From Prevotella sp. (lineage in GTDB: Bacteria; Bacteroidota; Bacteroidia; Bacteroidales; Bacteroidaceae), in contig JAFVFY010000129.1 of NCBI GenBank assembly GCA_017475265.1, forward strand, positions 1 to 64,000: DNA of 64,000 bases, read 5' to 3'. Positions 59,153 through 64,000 of this stretch are shown piece after piece (position 1 is the stretch's first letter; the number at the start of each line of letters is the position of its first letter). The notes beneath the pieces are model-generated. The model had not been told where the DNA came from. It made no database searches and saw only the letters and a program-made list of their open reading frames with translations. The position numbers were made by a program, and so were the translations under genes.

Positions 59153-60439
59153 ATGAACCTCCCACTTTTCTTAGCCCGCCGCATCTATGGCGACGAGGGC
59201 AATCGCGAGAAGGCGAGTCAGGAAATGGCCTCCGAAAAGACTCGGAGCGTAAGCCGACCTGCCATTCGTATTGCCACCATCGGCGTAGCCATCGGCCTTG
59301 CGGTGATGATTGTCACGGTGAGTGTGATTCTGGGGTTCAAGCATACCATCAGGGACAAGGTGGTGGGCTTCGGCAGTCACATACAGGTGATGAACGTTCA
59401 CTCGATGGCAATGACAGCCGGCAGCCGTCCTGTGTGCATCGGCGACAGTATGTTGCAAGCATTTTGTGACGTGGAAGGTGTGCGTCATGCTGCCCGCATC
59501 GTCATGACGCAGGGAATACTCAAGACCGAAGATGACTTTCTTGGTGTGATGATGAAGGGCATTGGTCCTGAATATGACACACAGTTTCTGAACGAATGTC
59601 TCTTGGAGGGCGAACTACCTGCGTTCTGCGATACGGCCACGACCTATCCCCTTGTCATCTCAAAGACCATGGCCGACAAGCTGCGTCTGAAGGTTGGCGA
59701 TCGTGTCCACGCCTATTTCATAGAGACAGACGATGTACGTGCCCGCCGCTTCACGGTGAGTGCTGTCTATCAGACGAACATGAAGCGCTTCGATGACCTC
59801 ATCTGTCTTACCGACCTCTACACCACCCAGAAGCTCAACGGCTGGACAGCCGATGAATGTACGGGAGCAGAACTGTTGGTGAATGATTTCTCACACCTCG
59901 ACGAGACCAACCGTAGCGTGGCTTTGATGCTCAAGGGTCGTTTCGATGACGAAGGCAATCTCATGTCGCCGCAAACCATTACGAGTGCCTATCCCCAGGT
60001 GTTCTCCTGGCTCGAGCTGCTTGACATCAACGTATGGATAATCCTGGCCTTGATGATTGCCGTTGCGGGCTTCACGATGATTAGCGGACTGCTCATCATC
60101 ATCTTGGAGCGCACGCGAATGATTGGCGTGTTGAAAGCCCTCGGTGCACGTAATACTACGATTCGTCACACCTTCCTCTGGTTTGCTACTTTCATTATCG
60201 GACGAGGACTCCTCTGGGGGAACATCGTCGGCATTGGTATCGTGGTGCTTCAGCAGCAAACGGGCATCATCACCCTTGACCCACAAACCTACTATGTCAG
60301 CCAGGCACCCATGGAGCTGAACATTCCACTCATTATCCTACTCAACGTCGCCACACTTATTATCAGCGTCGTTGTGCTCATTGGTCCTAGCTATCTCGTC
60401 TCGCGCATAGACCCAGCGAAGTCTATGCGCTACGAGTAG
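59153..60439 (+). CDS. FtsX/LolE-like ABC transporter permease
   Basis: A 428-residue membrane protein of the MacB-FtsX class. It starts NLPLFLARRIYGDEG, has a first span at about 38-60 (IGVAIGLAVMIVTVSVILGF), a long periplasmic domain (60-280) and three C-terminal spans with WIILALMIAVAGFTMISGLL, IGVLKALGARNTTIRHTFLW and LIILLNVATLIISVVVLIGP. Arrangement and start match LolC/LolE, which extract lipoproteins from the inner membrane. The partner ATPase (LolD) is not in the window. Follows the aminotransferase with 42 bases between. Confidence 0.9.
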   Translation: MNLPLFLARRIYGDEGNREKASQEMASEKTRSVSRPAIRIATIGVAIGLAVMIVTVSVILGFKHTIRDKVVGFGSHIQVMNVHSMAMTAGSRPVCIGDSMLQAFCDVEGVRHAARIVMTQGILKTEDDFLGVMMKGIGPEYDTQFLNECLLEGELPAFCDTATTYPLVISKTMADKLRLKVGDRVHAYFIETDDVRARRFTVSAVYQTNMKRFDDLICLTDLYTTQKLNGWTADECTGAELLVNDFSHLDETNRSVALMLKGRFDDEGNLMSPQTITSAYPQVFSWLELLDINVWIILALMIAVAGFTMISGLLIIILERTRMIGVLKALGARNTTIRHTFLWFATFIIGRGLLWGNIVGIGIVVLQQQTGIITLDPQTYYVSQAPMELNIPLIILLNVATLIISVVVLIGPSYLVSRIDPAKSMRYE

Positions 60440-60452
60440 GGAGTCTTGCTTG

Positions 60453-61358
60453 TCAAATCCCGAAAGCCTCCAGTTCCCTGGCCATCTGCTCTTGCAGTTC
60501 CTTGGCCTTCATGCCAGCCACTTCGGCAAAGTCTTCGCCAGATGAAGCAAAGATGATGCCTCGTGAGGAGTTCACCAACAAGCCACAGTCCTCATTCATT
60601 CCGTACTTGCAAACCTCTTCCAGACTTCCGCCCTGAGCACCTACACCAGGGACGAGCAGGAAATGATGGGGAACAATATCGCGGATGTCCTCGAACATAC
60701 GCCCCTGCGTGGCACCCACGACGTACATCATGTTTTCCTCCGTGCCCCATTGCATTGAGGTTTTCAGCACCTTCTCATAGAGACGCTCACCCTTAAAATT
60801 ACCTGGTCCCCACCTGCCGACAAGAGGAGTATGAAGGGGAGTGAGCTGGAAGTCCTCGCTTCCCTTGTTGCTGGTCAATGCTAGAAGAATGACCCACTTA
60901 CCCTCATATTCGAGGAAGGGCTTTACGCTGTCCTCGCCCATATAGGGAGCGACGGTGAGGGCGTCGACCTGTGTGTCGCCCTCAAAGAACGAGCGGGCAT
61001 ACATCTTCGACGTATTACCGATGTCGCCGCGCTTGGCATCAGCGATGATGAAGTGGTTAGGATAGTTCTCACGCAGATAGGCCACCGTCTCCTCATAAGC
61101 TGCCACCCCCATCGAGCCAAGCGACTCGTAAAAGGCAAGGTTGGGCTTATAGGCCACGCAATAAGGAGCCGTAGCATCGATGATGGCCTGGTTGAAGGCC
61201 ATAATGGCGAGGGTGTCGTCATACTCCTCATCATCGCCCACCTCAGCCTTACAGTCGTCGATGACACACTGTGGAATCTTCTTGATGTCCGGGTCAAGTC
61301 CTACGCAGAGGAACGACCTCTTCGTCTTAATCTGGTTTACTAATTCTTGTCTTGTCAT
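60453..61358 (-). CDS. pyrF: Orotidine 5'-phosphate decarboxylase
   Basis: A 301-residue enzyme of UMP synthesis (long type 2 group). Motifs: [40 protein letters not shown] and the catalytic [20 protein letters not shown] (Asp-Ala-Lys-Arg-Gly-Asp), then [16 protein letters not shown]. About 20 residues ([18 protein letters not shown]) after EDFQ look like extra sequence; their DNA has a GGGGAGTGA stretch near 60835-60845, resembling the repeat arms, but the match is short. Last of the GH25-prfA-pyrF unit. Confidence 0.93.
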   Translation of the reverse strand: MTRQELVNQIKTKRSFLCVGLDPDIKKIPQCVIDDCKAEVGDDEEYDDTLAIMAFNQAIIDATAPYCVAYKPNLAFYESLGSMGVAAYEETVAYLRENYPNHFIIADAKRGDIGNTSKMYARSFFEGDTQVDALTVAPYMGEDSVKPFLEYEGKWVILLALTSNKGSEDFQLTPLHTPLVGRWGPGNFKGERLYEKVLKTSMQWGTEENMMYVVGATQGRMFEDIRDIVPHHFLLVPGVGAQGGSLEEVCKYGMNEDCGLLVNSSRGIIFASSGEDFAEVAGMKAKELQEQMARELEAFGI

Positions 61359-61390
61359 AATTGTTATTGATGTGCCATTGTCACACTACA

Positions 61391-62506
61391 TCAGAGTTCT
61401 GTTTCCTTCATGCGTTCTGCATTCTCGGCCACGGTGAGTGCATCAATCATGGGCTGGATGTCGCCAGAGAGGAAGCCCTGGAGGTCGTGGGTGGTGTAGC
61501 CGATACGATGGTCGGTGACACGACCTTGGGGGAAGTTGTAGGTGCGAATCTTTGCGCTTCGGTCACCGGTGGAGACGAGGGTCTTGCGGCGTGAGGCAAT
61601 GTCGTCCATATACTTTTGGTGCTCCTTGTCATATATAAAAGTGTACAGGCGCGAGAGAGCACGCTCCTTGTTCTTCGGTTGGTCGCGGGTCTCGGTACAC
61701 TCGATGAGGATTTCCTCGGTCTCACCGGTGTTGGGGTTCTTCCACATGTAACGGAGACGGACACCCGACTCCACCTTGTTCACATTCTGACCGCCGGCAC
61801 CTGAGGAACGGAAAGTGTCCCACTTAATCTCGCCCTCGTTTATGTGCACCTCAAACTTATCGGCCTCGGGAAGCACGGCGACGGTGGCAGCAGAGGTATG
61901 CATACGTCCCTGTGTCTCGGTGGCGGGCACGCGCTGCACACGGTGCACGCCGCTCTCATACTTCAGCGTACCATAGACATCGGCACCCGAGACAGCGAAG
62001 TCAATCTCCTTGTAGCCGCCCACGGTACCCTCGTTGAAGTCGGTCACCGACAGCTGCCAGCCCTTCGACTCACAGAAGCTCTTGTACATCTTGAACAGGT
62101 CGCCAGCGAAGAGACAGGCCTCGTCGCCACCCGTACCGGCACGAATCTCCATCTGCACGTTCTTCGCGTCCTCCGGGTCTTTGGGGATGAGGGCAATCTT
62201 GATTTCCTCCTCCAGCTTCGGCTGCAGCTCCTCGTTGGCAGCCAGTTCCTCACGGGCCATCTCCTTCATTTCGGGGTCGTCCTCGTTGGCCAAGATGTCC
62301 TTGGCCTCCTTGATGCCATTCAGACAGGCGATGTAGCGTTTGCGGGCATCCATGATGTCCGAGAGGTCTTTATATTCCTTGGTCAGCTTGACGAAGCGCT
62401 GCTGGTCGCCAATGACGTTAGGATCGGTAATGAGTGTCGATACTTCCTCGAAACGAGCCTCGAGTCCATCGAGCTTTTCTAATATACTATTGGTTGTCTC
62501 TGCCAT
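61391..62506 (-). CDS. prfA: Peptide chain release factor 1
   Basis: A 371-residue class I release factor for UAA and UAG. The peptidyl-transferase motif GGQ is at 238-240 (SSGAGGQNVNKVESG) and the stop-codon anticodon-like motif PAT at 194-196 (QRVPATETQGRMHTSAATVA), which marks RF1 rather than RF2. Full length, no programmed frameshift (seen in RF2). Begins 50 bases after the GH25 gene stop; a GATTTGAGA micro-repeat lies between. Confidence 0.96.
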   Translation of the reverse strand: MAETTNSILEKLDGLEARFEEVSTLITDPNVIGDQQRFVKLTKEYKDLSDIMDARKRYIACLNGIKEAKDILANEDDPEMKEMAREELAANEELQPKLEEEIKIALIPKDPEDAKNVQMEIRAGTGGDEACLFAGDLFKMYKSFCESKGWQLSVTDFNEGTVGGYKEIDFAVSGADVYGTLKYESGVHRVQRVPATETQGRMHTSAATVAVLPEADKFEVHINEGEIKWDTFRSSGAGGQNVNKVESGVRLRYMWKNPNTGETEEILIECTETRDQPKNKERALSRLYTFIYDKEHQKYMDDIASRRKTLVSTGDRSAKIRTYNFPQGRVTDHRIGYTTHDLQGFLSGDIQPMIDALTVAENAERMKETEL

Positions 62507-62516
62507 TTAGGATTTG

Positions 62517-62558
62517 ACATTTGAGATTTGAGATTTGAGAGTTGAGGGTTTAGAGTTT
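62517..62558. repeat. GATTTGAGA micro-repeat between GH25 and prfA genes
   Basis: ATTTGAGATTTGAGATTTGA and variants, of the same family as 28771-28866, ending at the GH25 stop codon. Confidence 0.8.
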
Positions 62559-63255
62559 ATCGTCTGTATCGTATTTCCTTGAGTGAGTGCTTGTCCATGA
62601 AGCGGCTCTTGTCCACATTGGTGGTCACGCCCACGATGCGTCCTTTGCTGGTATACTGCCAGATGGTGTAGTCACGTCCGTCGGCAAGCAAAGGTTTCTC
62701 GTCGCTATACATGGCAATCATCAGGTGATAGTCGTCAATCAAGCCCTGCAGGTGCTTGTTATAGAAGTTACGGAAGGTATAAATCAAAGGCTTCTGATGA
62801 TAGGCCTCCTCCATGAGTACCAAGAACTTCTGAAGCGAGTCACAGAAAGCCTTCTGGCTCAGGTTACCAGTCGTTTCCACGTCGAGCATGGGAATCAGGT
62901 CTTGCTCCCCGGGCAGACATTGTGCCTTGAAGTTTTTCAGTTGCTGACGCAGCGGGGTCTTGGGACGGAAGAAGTGATAGCTGCCCACCTTCAATCCGTG
63001 ACGGTGAGCCAGGTCGATGTTACGCTCATAGCGGGCGTCGATGCGGTCGCCGCCCTCGGTGGCCTTCAGGTAGACGTAGGCCATGTTGGTATGCTCACCG
63101 ATGGTTTCCCAGAACACCTCGCCCTGATAGTGACTCATGTCGATGCCGTGAGTGTGGGCGCAAGTGTCCTCACAACAGAGATAGGGATTGTGCTGCGCCG
63201 ATGCACGGCCGATAACGAGAGAAAAGAGGATTAACAGAAATGCCTTTTGTTTCAT
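62557..63255 (-). CDS. GH25 family lysozyme
   Basis: A 232-residue secreted muramidase with signal peptide MKQKAFLLILFSLVIGRASA. GH25 features: HGIDMSHYQGEVFWETIGEH (first Asp), MAYVYLKATEGGDRIDARYE, GLKVGSYHFFRPKTPLRQQL and LIPMLDVETTGNLSQ (catalytic Asp and Glu), with YTIWQYTSKGRIVGV at the end. It cuts the MurNAc-GlcNAc bond, acting on own or competitor walls. Only a catalytic domain. First gene of the unit with prfA and pyrF; promoter at 63292. Confidence 0.94.
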   Translation of the reverse strand: MKQKAFLLILFSLVIGRASAQHNPYLCCEDTCAHTHGIDMSHYQGEVFWETIGEHTNMAYVYLKATEGGDRIDARYERNIDLAHRHGLKVGSYHFFRPKTPLRQQLKNFKAQCLPGEQDLIPMLDVETTGNLSQKAFCDSLQKFLVLMEEAYHQKPLIYTFRNFYNKHLQGLIDDYHLMIAMYSDEKPLLADGRDYTIWQYTSKGRIVGVTTNVDKSRFMDKHSLKEIRYRR

Positions 63256-63291
63256 TATGATGATTATTTATTGATTTTTAAAAATGAAGTG

Positions 63292-63299
63292 CAAAGATA
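63292..63299 (-). promoter_or_regulatory. Promoter for the GH25-prfA-pyrF unit
   Basis: TATCTTTG on the minus strand, 37 bases before the ATG at 63255. Confidence 0.6.
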
Positions 63300-63393
63300 T
63301 AGTTTTTTCGGAAAAGCACAAACAAATTTAATAAATTATACGATTTTTTTTAGAACATCATCATCTAATCAATAACCAAACTTGATTAAGAGG

Positions 63394-63600
63394 ATGATGC
63401 CTCTATACATAGACAATAAACGGACTTCTTCAACAAACATAACGGAGGAAAAGGTCTTTACCAACAAACATAACGGAAGAAAGTGGTCACAATAACCGAC
63501 CTTTGTTTCAGTTTCCTCCGTGGAAACTGTTTGTTTCTCCTGTAGAAACTGTTTGTTTCTCCCATGGAAACAAATTGTTTCCACGGAGGAAATGTTGGGA
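63394..63600. repeat. Second copy of the intergenic repeat of 37817, with degenerate palindromes
   Basis: 63394-63450 matches 37817-37870 almost base for base (ATGATGCCTCTATACATAGA onward). Then come GTTTCCTCCGTGGAAAC (63511-63527), GTTTCTCCTGTAGAAAC, GTTTCTCCCATGGAAAC and GTTTCCACGGAGGAAA (about 63578-63593): four related short palindromes about 22-24 bases apart. The 37.9-kb copy has only the outer pair fused into one perfect palindrome. Confidence 0.85.
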
Positions 63601-63665
63601 AACAAACTGATTATCTTATACTTAAATGCATTATTATGGTCAATATCCTACGTCTGTTCTCAATG

Positions 63666-63704
63666 AATGTATAGAGCTCACTAATTATGTATGCTCTATA
63701 CATT
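63666..63704. repeat. Inverted repeat AATGTATAGAGC
   Basis: AATGTATAGAGC (63666-63677) and GCTCTATACATT (63693-63704), 12-bp perfect arms, 15-nt loop, no T-run. The CTATACAT word also occurs at 63404, 37805 and (inverted) at 63749. No gene is seen in 63300-63977; a 74-codon open frame at 63626 is not convincing. Confidence 0.7.
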
Positions 63705-63804
63705 ATCTAAATCATTTATCTTTAGACAGTTACAACAAAAATGTAGGAATGTATAGTGTTTTTAAAAACTTTTCGCCAGAAAAAATGTCACACTTACTGA
63801 GCCT

Positions 63805-63839
63805 AAGTATTATACTTGCGCCACCTAAGTATCATACTT
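63805..63839. promoter_or_regulatory. Paired AAGTATnATACTT palindromes, possible operator
   Basis: AAGTATTATACTT (63805-63817) and AAGTATCATACTT (63827-63839), each inside a CCTAAGTAT...CAC unit, spaced 22 bases (two helical turns). They lie about 100 bases before the promoter at 63937, a sensible place for regulator binding. Confidence 0.45.
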
Positions 63840-63936
63840 CTGTCACCTAAACACTATGTTTTCCGTTTTCGGCCTCCATATATCGCAAAAAGTATTAAAT
63901 CCTTTTCATTTCTTCGTTCGTTTCGAGGGAATTGTA

Positions 63937-63944
63937 TATCTTTG
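63937..63944 (+). promoter_or_regulatory. Promoter for a gene leaving the window
   Basis: TATCTTTG, 33 bases before an ATG at 63978. Confidence 0.55.
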
Positions 63945-63977
63945 CATTCCAATAACGATAACGAACAAACCGGTAAT

Positions 63978-64000
63978 ATGATTTGTAATATTACTTATGT
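63978..64000 (+). CDS. Start of a gene cut by the window edge
   Basis: ATG at 63978 with seven codons visible (MICNITY) after a good promoter. Too short to identify. Confidence 0.35.

Noticed and set aside
63626-63850. 74-codon open frame in the right intergenic region
   Set aside because: It runs across inverted repeats and operator-like palindromes, has no promoter close by and no family resemblance.

Overview
The window looks like a chromosomal segment of a gut- or rumen-type Bacteroidales bacterium, most likely Prevotella/Segatella or a close relative. Four things point there. The promoters are of the Bacteroidetes type (TAnnTTTG at -7, mostly TACCTTTG, TATCTTTG or TAACTTTG, lying 25-150 bases before starts). 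The families are typical of the phylum (UpxY antiterminator, DUF4924, DUF4301, fused SpmA/SpmB nucleoside-recognition protein, FadL-like and PorT-like barrels). Gene starts lack strong Shine-Dalgarno sequences. Short AT-rich tandem repeats are abundant at gene borders. The genus is an inference; there is no rRNA in the window.

Layout. 0-2.2 kb is a worn accessory edge: a 22-bp direct repeat, an Rpn/PD-(D/E)XK transposase-like nuclease, an esterase fragment and an unknown protein. 2.3-28.2 kb is one large capsule/exopolysaccharide locus, all on the + strand. It opens with a membrane-anchored AraC-type regulator and a UpxY antiterminator, followed by the initiating polyprenyl-phosphate sugar transferase. 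It continues with an ATP-grasp/ATP-grasp/WbqC/DegT cassette, a flippase, glycosyltransferases, acyltransferases, a Wzy-like polymerase, an Fe-S/pyruvyl-transferase pair, a TupA-type ATP-grasp, an Alg14/Alg13-type split glycosyltransferase and a Wzc-type tyrosine kinase, and ends at a strong hairpin terminator. Most junctions are ATGA or TAATG overlaps, so translation is probably coupled. A self-promoted DUF234-type ATPase and a mosaic pseudogene (DegT remnant joined to a second sugar-transferase tail) interrupt the locus at 5.1-7.2 kb.

28.2-63.3 kb is mostly housekeeping and less AT-rich by eye: RNA methyltransferase, outer-membrane proteins, prmA, nrdG, a uronate pathway (uxaB, uxuA) interleaved with lpxB and surE, a CotH/dockerin-like secreted protein, lpxD, a YafQ-type toxin-antitoxin pair, tRNA-Gly(CCC) and tRNA-Thr(CGU), an M15 peptidase, DUF2461, DUF4301, an ISXO2-type transposase remnant, a nucleoside-recognition protein, an HD hydrolase, a LacI regulator, panB, a HAD phosphatase, a porin-like barrel, a TPR protein, ribH, tadA, an M3 peptidase, an aminotransferase, an FtsX/LolE-like permease, pyrF, prfA and a GH25 lysozyme. 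63.3-64.0 kb is intergenic and rich in inverted repeats.

The least explained signal is a set of dispersed short-repeat families. One forms long inverted-array elements (GGGAGTGAA arms around a conserved 40-nt core) filling spacers near 49.9, 51.1 and 52.1 kb, with single arms inside lpxB and at the end of tadA. Another is a 44-bp unit present exactly three times inside prmA, where each copy is read in a different frame, so gain or loss of one copy would break the gene. Others are inserted in frame in an ATP-grasp gene, trmH-type methyltransferase, uxuA and the M3 peptidase.
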